11,471 nt of DNA from an uncultured Bacteroidota bacterium (GTDB taxonomy: Bacteria > Bacteroidota > Bacteroidia > Flavobacteriales > Flavobacteriaceae). Positions 1 through 7,449 of this stretch are shown here, piece after piece (the first letter of the stretch is position 1; every line of letters starts with the position of its first letter). The stretch spans positions 1-11,471 of the forward strand of contig CAILTC010000391.1 of NCBI GenBank assembly GCA_903837025.1. Direction: 5' to 3'. Under the pieces are notes generated by a model that was not told the origin of the DNA, searched no databases, and saw nothing but the letters and a program-made list of their open reading frames with translations. A program made the position numbers and the translations under genes.

Positions 1-3000
1 AGCAACCAATATTACTTCAAAAACAGGAAGTGATTTTGGCTCTACAAATGGAATTGGATTTTTTAAAAATACGAATCCAAATTTCCCAATAAAATCGGGT
101 GTGATTTTGAGTACTGGAAATGCAAACAGTGCCGTTGGCCCCAATACTACTGAACAAAATGAAGGTTCATCAAATTGGCCTGGTGATACCAGTTTAGAAA
201 AAACATTATTACAATCAGGAATTACTATGAGTTCGACTAATGCATCGCTATTAGAATTCGATTTTACTCCAATTTCTCCCTCTTTTAATTTTAAATTCCT
301 TTTTGCCTCCGAAGAATATGGAAATTATCAATGTCAATTTTCAGACGCATTTGTCTTTTTGCTAACCAATATGACAACAGGAGTTACTACAAACCTTGCT
401 GTAGTTCCCAACACAAACCTTCCAATCTCAGTAGTAACAATTAGGGATTATTTATACAATTCGTCTTGTCCATCTGTAAATGCTCAGTATTTTGGTACTT
501 ATAATGGCGGTTCAGCAGCTGCGGAATCGGCAACTAATTTTAATGGTCAAACTGCATTATTAAATGCATCGGCAACTTTAATTCCGAATACACCTTACCA
601 TATAAAACTAGTAATTGCAGACCGTTTAGACACCCGATTAGATTCGGCCATATTTCTTGCTTCAGATTCATTTAATATTGGTCAAGATGTTTTGGGATCC
701 GATTTAACAGTAGCTAATAATAATGCCGTTTGTTTTGGTGACACTCATGTATTAAATACAAATTTAGATCCTGCGGCTTATACTTTCAGTTGGACAAAAG
801 ATGGTGTTGTTATTCCAGGAGCTAATGGCGCAAATTTAAGCATAACTCAACTAGGTACTTATGGAGTTACTTATGCAAAAACAACGAATAGCTGTCAACC
901 AACAACTGATTTTATAAAAGTTGAATACTTCACTAAAAACAGTACAAAAGACCCTGTTAATATCTATAAATGTGATACTGGAGCAAACAGCTATGAATAT
1001 GATTTATCATTAAATACCCCTATTGTAAAAACAGGATTAAATCCTGAAACAGAAGTAAATTACTATGCAACTCTAGAAGATGCCAACTTAGGAATTAATA
1101 TGTTACCAAAAATTTATACTAGTGTTGCTGGGAAAACGGTTTATGTTCAAATCAAAAATTATAATAGCTCTTGCTTTATAATAAAACCATTTCAACTATT
1201 AACAACACCTGCGGCAGTTGCTTATCAGCCGGCAGATATGACTCAATGTGCTACATCAGCAACTTCAAATAGTGGTGCCTTTAAATTTTCAAGTCAAAAC
1301 AATTTTGTTTTAAAAGGACAATCTACAACAATAAATAGCGTAAGCTATTATATTTCGGCCACAAATGCCAATAATGCTATTAACCCTTTAGATACAAATA
1401 ATTATCTTGGAGCAAACAACACCATAATTTATGCGCGAGTTGACAACATGAATGACAAAAGTTGTTATAGCGTTACAAGCTTCAAAATAATTGTAAAACC
1501 TTTGCCATTAGTAGATAAATTAGATAATGTTGAAACCTGTAATAACTACATTTTACCTTCATTAATAAATGGGAACTACTTTACGGGTCCTAACGGAACA
1601 GGTGATAAATTATTTGCTGGTGACGTTATTAGTAAAACAAAAATAATCTATATTTTTAATCAACCCGATGCTCCAAATGGATGCCCAGCTAGTAGCAGTT
1701 TTAAAGTTACAATAGTTGATGGAAATACAGCATTACCAAAAAGTGGCACCTATTGTAAAGTGTATAATCTACCTTCCTTTCCTATTGGAAATTATTATAC
1801 CCAACCAAACGGAGGAGGAGTAAAAATTGCTTTTGGCACTCCAGTTACCTCAACAAATTCCTTCTATTATTTCTATAAATCAAAAACAGATCCAACTTGT
1901 ATGTTAGAAGTGAATTTTACAATTACCATTGTACCAATACAAGAAGTTGGTCTATTTAATAATGTATTTGACTGTGATTCCTATACTTTACCTTCTTTAA
2001 CCGTAGGGAATTATTACACCCAACCAAATGGAGGAGGAACTAAGTTAGCGGCGGGAGCAGTAATTACTACCTCCCAAAAAATATATGTGTATTCAACTAC
2101 AGGGTCTCCTAATAATTGTGTTTCTGAAACTTCGTTTAATGTTACTATTGGCATAAAAATACCTAGCGATGTAAATCAATGTGGTAGTTATACACTACCT
2201 GTAATACCTATTGGGAAATATTATACTGGTCCAGCAGGAACAGGTATAAGTTTAGCTCCTGGAGCATTAATAAGTGAAACAACAAAAATTTATATTTATG
2301 CACCCTCAGCAAGCACACCAAATTGTACCGATAATCTTTCATTTAACGTAAGCATTGGCCAACCCAAAATCGATGTTTTAGACAATATAACATCTTGTGA
2401 TTATTACACATTACCATCCCTTGTAATTGGTGGAACGTATTACTCTGGACCAAATGAAACAGGAACTATTCTTAATGCAGGTGATCAAATTAGTTCTAGT
2501 AAAACAATCTATATTTTCAAACGCACTGGAGATAGTTGTAGCAATCAATCTAGCTTTATGATTACCATCAATTCAAAACCAAACATCAATTCAAGATCCG
2601 ATATTGATATTTGTAATTTTTATGAATTAACACCTCTTAGCCAAGGTGATTATTATACTGGTCCTGGTGGAACAGGAACTAAACTTACAGCTGGAACTAT
2701 CCTAAAAAGTTCCCAAACAATATATGTTTATGCCACTACAAACAACTCGACAAATTGTACGAATGAAAATAGCTTTAAAATAAACATTTATTCTATAAAA
2801 GCTGATGCTCATGCAAATGTTATCGCATGTGATAGCTATACCTTGCCAGCCTTGAAAATTGGAAATTATTATTCCTCTCCTGGAGGACCAGTTGGTGGTG
2901 CAGGAAGTTTAATGCACGCTGGCGATGTTATTACAACTACAAAAACATTATATGTTTATACTGAATCTGGTGAAAGAATAAATTGTACAGATGAAAACAG

Positions 3001-4474
3001 TTTTGTGGTAACCATAAATCAAACTCCAGTCGTTACAAAAATTGCTGATGTAAACGCATATGATTCCTATACATTACCAAGTTTGCTAGTTGGAAATTAT
3101 TTTACTGGAACTAACGCAACAGGTACACCATTAAAAGCTGGCGATATCATTAAAACAAGTCAATCTATATATGTATTTGCCCAAACAGCAACAACACCTA
3201 ATTGCAGTGATGAAAAAACATTCAAAATAGATCTATTCAACGTAGATGAATTATCCGATGTAACCATTTGTGAAAACTACGTGTTACCCGTTTTAAATGT
3301 TGGAAATTATTTTACAGGACAAAAAGGGACAGGAATTCATTTGAATGCTGGTCAAACCATTACAAGCTCACAAACTATCTACATTTACGGAACGACTCCA
3401 TTAATTCCAATAGGCTATGATGAAAGTTCATTTGCCGTTACAATTGTTAATACTCCTATTGCTTATGCTGTACCGGAAAGCATAACAACTATATGTGACG
3501 ATGGTAGAAATAATAATGATCGTGTAGCTACTTTTGATTTAACTATAATGGACTCAATAATAGCAGGAAATCAAATAGCACCAGAATTTACAGTTAAATA
3601 TTATGCCAGCCAGGAAGATGCTGTAGCCGAAAAAAATGCCATTACTTCCTCTAACTTACCAACTGTTTTTGTAAGAGTGAGTAACACATTAACTGCAAAT
3701 TGCTTTGATTTAAAACCCATCGCTATACATATTATAAAAGCTCCTAGTCCAACTCCCAAAGGCGGAATAGTATGTTATAACAGCAAAACAAAAACAGTAT
3801 TAAATTCTTATGTTATCTCTAGTGGCTTGAGCGCATCAACTCATCTTTTTAAATGGTTAAACGAATCAGGAACAATTCTAGGAACAGCAAGTACTTATGA
3901 AGCTGTATTACCAGGTACATATACCCTAATTGCAACGAGCACTGTAACAGGATGTTCCTCATATCCTATATCTGTAGAAGTTGCGGGATCAGAACCTGCA
4001 GTAGTTGCCTATACGATTTCGGATGATTTTGCCAATAATCAAATTGTAACAATAGAAGCAACTGGAACTGGAGGCAATTATGAGTACCAGTTAGATTCTA
4101 GATCTTTTCAAGATAGTCCCATATTTCAAAATCTATCCTTAGGAACGCATTCCTTTACGATAAGAGATAAAAATGGTTGCGGAAATTCAGTAACACAGGC
4201 TTTAGTCATAAATTATCCAAAATTCTTTACTCCAAATGGAGATGGATTTAATGATACATGGAATATAACCTCCTTAAAAGATCAACCCAATTCTTTAATA
4301 GCAATCTATGATCGTTATGGAAAATTATTAACCGAAATAAAACCAAACGGCCAAGGTTGGGACGGAACTTATTCTGGTCAAATGTTGCCTTCAACAGATT
4401 ACTGGTTTACCGCAAGCTATGTAGAAGATGGAATCTCAAAAGAATTTAAATCCCATTTTTCAATGAAGAGATAA
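1..4474 (+). CDS. T9SS type B-sorted, choice-of-anchor-L surface protein with nine tandem repeats (5' partial)
   Basis: This is the C-terminal part of a giant secreted or surface protein. The frame is open from base 2, so the GTG at 101 is an internal Val and the start and signal peptide lie outside. In order: a choice-of-anchor-L-type domain to about 685 (FASEEYGNYQC, AVVPNT, YHIKLVIAD, DSAIFL); an Ig-like module at about 698-930; two more cysteine-containing modules to about 1505; nine repeats of about 72 residues at 1511-3454; further Ig-like modules; and a T9SS type B (gliding-motility-associated) C-terminal domain from 4214 to the stop (FFTPNGDGFNDTW, IYDRYGKLL, GWDGTYSG, LPSTDYWF). Type B domains direct export through the outer membrane by the type IX system; that role is family knowledge. 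The ligand is unknown. An adhesin or matrix role is only inferred from the architecture. The gene ends convergently with dinB, with no clear terminator between them. Confidence 0.93.
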   Translation, partial: ATNITSKTGSDFGSTNGIGFFKNTNPNFPIKSGVILSTGNANSAVGPNTTEQNEGSSNWPGDTSLEKTLLQSGITMSSTNASLLEFDFTPISPSFNFKFLFASEEYGNYQCQFSDAFVFLLTNMTTGVTTNLAVVPNTNLPISVVTIRDYLYNSSCPSVNAQYFGTYNGGSAAAESATNFNGQTALLNASATLIPNTPYHIKLVIADRLDTRLDSAIFLASDSFNIGQDVLGSDLTVANNNAVCFGDTHVLNTNLDPAAYTFSWTKDGVVIPGANGANLSITQLGTYGVTYAKTTNSCQPTTDFIKVEYFTKNSTKDPVNIYKCDTGANSYEYDLSLNTPIVKTGLNPETEVNYYATLEDANLGINMLPKIYTSVAGKTVYVQIKNYNSSCFIIKPFQLLTTPAAVAYQPADMTQCATSATSNSGAFKFSSQNNFVLKGQSTTINSVSYYISATNANNAINPLDTNNYLGANNTIIYARVDNMNDKSCYSVTSFKIIVKPLPLVDKLDNVETCNNYILPSLINGNYFTGPNGTGDKLFAGDVISKTKIIYIFNQPDAPNGCPASSSFKVTIVDGNTALPKSGTYCKVYNLPSFPIGNYYTQPNGGGVKIAFGTPVTSTNSFYYFYKSKTDPTCMLEVNFTITIVPIQEVGLFNNVFDCDSYTLPSLTVGNYYTQPNGGGTKLAAGAVITTSQKIYVYSTTGSPNNCVSETSFNVTIGIKIPSDVNQCGSYTLPVIPIGKYYTGPAGTGISLAPGALISETTKIYIYAPSASTPNCTDNLSFNVSIGQPKIDVLDNITSCDYYTLPSLVIGGTYYSGPNETGTILNAGDQISSSKTIYIFKRTGDSCSNQSSFMITINSKPNINSRSDIDICNFYELTPLSQGDYYTGPGGTGTKLTAGTILKSSQTIYVYATTNNSTNCTNENSFKINIYSIKADAHANVIACDSYTLPALKIGNYYSSPGGPVGGAGSLMHAGDVITTTKTLYVYTESGERINCTDENSFVVTINQTPVVTKIADVNAYDSYTLPSLLVGNYFTGTNATGTPLKAGDIIKTSQSIYVFAQTATTPNCSDEKTFKIDLFNVDELSDVTICENYVLPVLNVGNYFTGQKGTGIHLNAGQTITSSQTIYIYGTTPLIPIGYDESSFAVTIVNTPIAYAVPESITTICDDGRNNNDRVATFDLTIMDSIIAGNQIAPEFTVKYYASQEDAVAEKNAITSSNLPTVFVRVSNTLTANCFDLKPIAIHIIKAPSPTPKGGIVCYNSKTKTVLNSYVISSGLSASTHLFKWLNESGTILGTASTYEAVLPGTYTLIATSTVTGCSSYPISVEVAGSEPAVVAYTISDDFANNQIVTIEATGTGGNYEYQLDSRSFQDSPIFQNLSLGTHSFTIRDKNGCGNSVTQALVINYPKFFTPNGDGFNDTWNITSLKDQPNSLIAIYDRYGKLLTEIKPNGQGWDGTYSGQMLPSTDYWFTASYVEDGISKEFKSHFSMKR
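1511..3454 (+). repeat. Nine tandem ~72-codon protein repeats inside the surface-protein gene
   Basis: Nine diverged copies run end to end. Each has C-x2-Y-x-LP, then G-[NKD]-Y-[YF]-[TS]-x-P, a Gly-rich turn, a LxAGxxI step, a [IL]Y[IV][YF] strand, then N-C-x-[DN]-E-x-[SN]-F and a closing V-T-I strand. The first-cysteine position falls at 1538, 1754, 1973, 2180, 2396, 2612, 2828, 3059 (Tyr here) and 3269, so spacings are 69-77 residues. The seventh copy carries a short Gly-rich insertion. The alternating strands suggest a small disulfide-bonded beta domain; that is inference. Copies two and three share an 11-codon stretch with only synonymous changes. I do not know a named domain family for this repeat. 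Confidence 0.9.
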
Positions 4475-4652
4475 ACCCGCAACAATAAGAATCCTTTCGT
4501 ATAGCTAGCAGTTACTATACAACAACTATTCAAAAATTTAAATGAGACAGTAATTAATAATCTATCCCAAACAGATTGATTTGTTTGCGAGAATACTATT
4601 GAAACAAAAAAAATCAGATTAAAAATGATCCAAACATGATGAAATTCAAAAC

Positions 4653-5735
4653 CTAAAAATCAAATTTCAACTGTACGACAACCGTCTTTTTTTGCTCAGT
4701 GTTTAAATTACTTAACGAAATTCCGAGCAATCGAACAGAATCTTTCATACGTTCTTGATACAATAATTCTTTCACGGTTTCCAGAATCAACCCTTTGTCG
4801 GAAATAAAATAAGGCAAAGTCTTACTACGGGTTTGTTGCGTAAAATCGCTATATTTTATTTTTAAAGTAATCGTTTTTCCAGCGATATGATGCTTTTTTA
4901 AGCGCCTTTCTAATGCGTTGGCAATATTTTCTAATTGCTCCATCATAAAAATTTCGGACGATAAATTTACATCAAAAGTATGTTCGGCAGCCACCGATTT
5001 TGTAATTCGATCCGATTTCACTTCACTATTGTGAATGCCTCTCACCACATTATAATAGAAATTTCCTGATTTTCCAAAATGCTTCTCAAGGAATTCTATG
5101 GACTTACTTTTTAATTCTAATCCCGAAAAAATTCCCAATTGGTACATTTTTTCGGTAGTAACTTTTCCTACTCCGTAAAACTTTCGAATCGGCAAAACCT
5201 CCAAAAAAGGAATTACCTCATCTGGATTTACCGTTTTCTGACCATTGGGTTTATTATAATCACTGGCAATTTTTGCTACAAATTTATTTACTGAAATTCC
5301 TGCCGAAGCTGTTAAACCTACTTCGTTAAGAATGCGCAGTCTAATTTCCTGTGCCAATAAACTAGCACTTGGATTCCCTTTTTTGTTTACCGTAACATCC
5401 AGATAAGCCTCATCTAGCGAAAGTGGCTCGACTAAGTCCGTATACTCATGAAAAATTTTACTTATTTTACTTGATATTTCTTTGTAACGCTCAAATCTAG
5501 GCCTCACAAAAATTAAATCAGGACAATATTTTTTGGCCAAAGCTCCACTTAACGCGCTTCGAACACCAAATTTTCTGGCTTCATAACTTGCTGCTGCCAC
5601 GACCCCCCGATTTTCGGCTCCACCTACCGCAATAGGTTTTCCGCGTAATGCCGGATTATCCAATTGCTCTACTGAAGCAAAGAAAGCGTCCATATCGATA
5701 TGGATTATTTTTCTATTTGGATTGGTTTCGGACAT
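4653..5735 (-). CDS. dinB: DNA polymerase IV (Y-family translesion polymerase)
   Basis: This is a 360-residue Y-family polymerase that copies past damaged template bases at low fidelity. The N-terminal IIHIDMDAFFASVEQ carries metal-binding Asp14 and the steric-gate Phe19 that excludes ribonucleotides. YEARKFGVRSAL follows at about 51-62, and SLDEAYLDVT places the catalytic pair at Asp108/Glu109. A thumb with helix-hairpin-helix character (VLPIRKFYGVGKV) and a little-finger domain complete the fold. The last six residues, QLKFDF, look like a beta-clamp-binding peptide. Length and motifs are those of an intact enzyme. The ATG start gives the usual short lead-in before the first catalytic motif. 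The gene is divergent from the CYTH gene. Whether it is damage-induced cannot be read here, since I see no clear LexA-type operator. Confidence 0.96.
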   Translation of the reverse strand: MSETNPNRKIIHIDMDAFFASVEQLDNPALRGKPIAVGGAENRGVVAAASYEARKFGVRSALSGALAKKYCPDLIFVRPRFERYKEISSKISKIFHEYTDLVEPLSLDEAYLDVTVNKKGNPSASLLAQEIRLRILNEVGLTASAGISVNKFVAKIASDYNKPNGQKTVNPDEVIPFLEVLPIRKFYGVGKVTTEKMYQLGIFSGLELKSKSIEFLEKHFGKSGNFYYNVVRGIHNSEVKSDRITKSVAAEHTFDVNLSSEIFMMEQLENIANALERRLKKHHIAGKTITLKIKYSDFTQQTRSKTLPYFISDKGLILETVKELLYQERMKDSVRLLGISLSNLNTEQKKTVVVQLKFDF

Positions 5736-5739
5736 AGTA

Positions 5740-5747
5740 CAAATTTA
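5740..5747 (-). promoter_or_regulatory. Possible -7 box (TAAATTTG) for dinB
   Basis: On the minus strand TAAATTTG fits the Bacteroidota -7 consensus TAnnTTTG and ends four bases before the dinB ATG. No TTG lies at the usual 19-base distance upstream. If it is used, the transcript would begin at or just before the start codon, so the mRNA would be nearly leaderless. An AT-rich chance match is quite possible. Confidence 0.3.
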
Positions 5748-5803
5748 TGAAAAACATTTACTTAAAGATTAACAAAGGATCTTAGAGATTAATTGAGAAT
5801 TTA

Positions 5804-5811
5804 TATATTTG
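5804..5811 (+). promoter_or_regulatory. Possible -7 box (TATATTTG) for the CYTH gene
   Basis: TATATTTG matches TAnnTTTG in the 156-base divergent gap between dinB and the CYTH gene. At the expected -33 position there is TTA rather than TTG. Transcription would start near 5818 and leave a leader of about 74 bases before the ATG at 5892. A weaker alternative, TTGCTTTG at 5852-5859, would give a short leader. No Shine-Dalgarno-like sequence stands out before the ATG. Confidence 0.4.
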
Positions 5812-5891
5812 ATGTAGAAAAACAAAAACGCTACGAATAGTTTTAAAAAGATTGCTTTGCTTCCTCCCTCGCAAATCCTCACAATAATAAA

Positions 5892-6362
5892 ATGATAGAA
5901 ATAGAGAGAAAATTCCTGACAACTTCAGATGCTTTTAAAAAAGAAGCTTTTACACAAAACCGAATTGCACAGGGTTATTTGAGCGCTGTTACCGGAAGGA
6001 CAGTTCGTGTGCGTATAAAAGGACATAAGGGATTCTTGACCATAAAAGGTGCCTCAAACGAATCGGGTCTATCTCGTTTTGAGTGGGAAAAGGAAATACC
6101 TGTTGATGAAGCGGAACAATTAATGCTTCTATGCGAAAAAGGAGTCATCGATAAAACCCGTTTTGAAGTAAAAATTGGTAACCACATTTTTGAAGTGGAT
6201 GAGTTTTATGGCGAAAATGAAGGTTTAATTATCGCCGAAGTCGAGCTCAATTCAGAAACTGAAACTTTCGAAATACCTTCTTGGTTAGGTAATGAAGTAA
6301 CTGGAGATAATCGGTATTACAATTCGTATTTGAGTAAAAATCCGTTTAAAGCTTGGCGCTAA
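5892..6362 (+). CDS. CYTH domain-containing protein (probable triphosphate-processing enzyme)
   Basis: This 156-residue protein consists of a single CYTH domain, the triphosphate-tunnel fold shared by inorganic triphosphatases, thiamine triphosphatases and class IV adenylate cyclases. The ExExK metal/phosphate motif is at the extreme N terminus (Glu3, Glu5, Lys7). Charged tunnel residues follow as VRVRIKG (Arg39, Arg41, Lys43), LTIKG (Lys52), FEWEKEI (Glu64, Glu66, Lys67), DKTRF (Arg90), FEVDEFYG (Glu101, Asp103, Glu104) and IIAEVEL (Glu116, Glu118). The motif at residue 3 fixes the ATG start. The family's usual reaction is hydrolysis of a linear triphosphate in the cytoplasm. The actual substrate cannot be read from the sequence, and bacterial short CYTH proteins often prefer tripolyphosphate. 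It has no operon partner, and its stop abuts the next gene's stop tail to tail. Confidence 0.92.
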   Translation: MIEIERKFLTTSDAFKKEAFTQNRIAQGYLSAVTGRTVRVRIKGHKGFLTIKGASNESGLSRFEWEKEIPVDEAEQLMLLCEKGVIDKTRFEVKIGNHIFEVDEFYGENEGLIIAEVELNSETETFEIPSWLGNEVTGDNRYYNSYLSKNPFKAWR

Positions 6363-6902
6363 TTATTTTTCTACTTCTATAGTTACAATCATATTTCCTG
6401 ATGATTTATTACCTGAAATTTGCATATAAGCTCGTTTAGAAAGATCTATTTCTCGAGATCTTACAAACGGTCCTCTATCGTTAACTTCAACAATTACTGA
6501 TTTTCCATTGGCTTGATTTGTCACTTTTATTTTAGTTCCAAAAGGGAGTTTCTTGTGTGCTGCAGTAAATTTATTATTGTCGAATCTTTTGCCGCTAGTG
6601 GTTCTCTTGCCATTAAATTTATCCGCATAGTAAGAGGCGTGGGCATTCTTTTTAAATGTTTTTAATTTACCCATTTCAAATAACAACGTATCTGAAACGA
6701 TTTCTTGGTTGACAATAAGTGTTTTACTTTTATCGATTGTGTCTTTTAATAAAACAGCATTCTCTGGATTTTCAACTAGAGTTTTGCTCTTTTTGGCAGA
6801 ATGCTTATGCGACGAAGATTTATGTTTCTTCTTGGTCGAAGAATGCCCATTGGCAAGACCAACAATCATAATCGAAAGAAAAATGGTAAATGTTTTTTTC
6901 AT
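6363..6902 (-). CDS. Secreted RlpA-like double-psi beta-barrel protein, no SPOR domain
   Basis: This 179-residue protein has a signal peptide (residues 1-19, basic MKKTF then a hydrophobic core), a Lys/His/Ser-rich segment at about 20-42, a linker, and a C-terminal double-psi beta-barrel of the RlpA family from about 88 to 179. Family hallmarks are ASYYADKFNGKRTTSG, AAHKKLPFGTKI (His116), VEVNDRGPF (Asp142) and REIDLSKRAY (Asp153). In characterised RlpA enzymes, which cleave peptide-poor septal glycan, a His and an Asp 26 residues apart are important; the same spacing is kept here. It has no lipobox cysteine and no SPOR domain, so it is not the classic lipoprotein form. It probably acts in the periplasm on peptidoglycan, but activity is inferred. 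A partial -7 box (GATTTTTG, 6929-6936) lies upstream. Confidence 0.88.
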   Translation of the reverse strand: MKKTFTIFLSIMIVGLANGHSSTKKKHKSSSHKHSAKKSKTLVENPENAVLLKDTIDKSKTLIVNQEIVSDTLLFEMGKLKTFKKNAHASYYADKFNGKRTTSGKRFDNNKFTAAHKKLPFGTKIKVTNQANGKSVIVEVNDRGPFVRSREIDLSKRAYMQISGNKSSGNMIVTIEVEK

Positions 6903-6947
6903 TTTTTTGTTTTTTAAACTCTATATGGCAAAAATCATACCTAAGTA

Positions 6948-6975
6948 AAAGAAAGTCCCTTTCAGGACTTTCTTT
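6948..6975 (-). terminator. Intrinsic terminator after the four-helix membrane protein
   Basis: A perfect 11-base-pair stem (6948-6958 with 6965-6975) encloses a six-base loop. It lies nine bases beyond the stop of the membrane-protein gene. Read leftward, the second arm ends in a U-rich stretch (UUUCUUUU). It separates that gene from the RlpA-like gene, so the two are unlikely to share all transcripts. Confidence 0.8.
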
Positions 6976-6984
6976 ATTTATTTC

Positions 6985-7407
6985 TTAAAACCATAATGAC
7001 CAAGGAATTCTACTTAATATAAGGATTAATCCTAAACCATAGTAAATAGAAAAAGTTTTAAATTTAGATTCGCTTGTGGTTAATTTTTTATGCTTCATCC
7101 AACCAATTGTAATCAAAGTAATACCAATTAAATTGATTAACGGATGTTCTAATGATGTTAAACGCAATTCCGCAACACTCATTTGTCCTAATGAAGCAAA
7201 ACCTTTAGGAGAAACAAAATATAAAATTAAGCCTATTAATAATTGAGTATGTATTCCTGCCAAACCAAATACGGCGATTTTACGATCTTTTGAAGTAAAT
7301 TCTTTTTTTGAAAACAGTCCGATCAATGAATTGACAACTGCAATAACTAATACTAAAAGCGCTAGATAAGCCCAGCCAGAGTGAAATTTTTGAATAAATT
7401 CGTACAT
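6985..7407 (-). CDS. Small four-helix membrane protein with conserved-looking histidines
   Basis: I read this as 140 residues starting MYEFIQKFHSGWAY. The longest ORF begins 57 bases further upstream at 7464, but that codon lies inside the terminator hairpin of the preceding gene and upstream of the -7 box at 7428-7435. The 19 extra residues would also put a hydrophobic run before a normal-looking N terminus. Four hydrophobic helices are visible: about 12-32, 44-65, 88-104 and 119-139. His9, His53 and His88 sit at or within helix ends, a pattern like haem-binding cytochrome b-type membrane proteins, but no diagnostic motif proves this. The protein is inner-membrane by prediction and its function is not established. 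The gene has its own promoter box and terminator, so it is probably transcribed alone. Confidence 0.8.
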   Translation of the reverse strand: MYEFIQKFHSGWAYLALLVLVIAVVNSLIGLFSKKEFTSKDRKIAVFGLAGIHTQLLIGLILYFVSPKGFASLGQMSVAELRLTSLEHPLINLIGITLITIGWMKHKKLTTSESKFKTFSIYYGLGLILILSRIPWSLWF

Positions 7408-7427
7408 AAAATAAGTTTTTGTTTCAA

Positions 7428-7435
7428 CAAATATA
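7428..7435 (-). promoter_or_regulatory. -7 box (TATATTTG) for the four-helix membrane protein
   Basis: TATATTTG on the minus strand is an exact TAnnTTTG match. It would start transcription about 14 bases before the ATG at 7407, leaving a short A-rich leader. The -33 region falls in the T-run of the upstream terminator and reads TTT instead of TTG. Its position supports the shorter start of the membrane protein. Confidence 0.55.
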
Positions 7436-7449
7436 AATAAAAAAAGGTT

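Noticed and set aside
1511..3454. Repeat array considered as a CRISPR-like or mobile-element repeat
   Set aside because: The copies are diverged, about 216 bases long, without spacers, and keep an open reading frame throughout; they are protein repeats.
4475..4652. Small inverted repeats (GTATAG/CTATAC at 4499-4520; CAAACA/TGTTTG at 4568-4587) as a shared terminator between convergent genes
   Set aside because: Both stems are only six pairs with 8-10 base loops, and neither is followed by a T-run on either strand. I see no other feature in this 178-base gap.
5852..5876. TTTGC/GCAAA inverted repeat in the CYTH leader as a regulatory hairpin
   Set aside because: It has only five pairs with a ten-base pyrimidine-rich loop, which is within chance expectation.
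5975..6187. 70-codon open frame on the minus strand inside the CYTH gene
   Set aside because: It lies wholly within a strongly supported gene on the other strand, and its product has no domain-like features.
6709..6948. 79-codon plus-strand open frame opposite the RlpA-like gene
   Set aside because: It overlaps the antisense of the signal peptide and basic segment. Its hydrophobic runs are a by-product of the AT-rich complementary strand.
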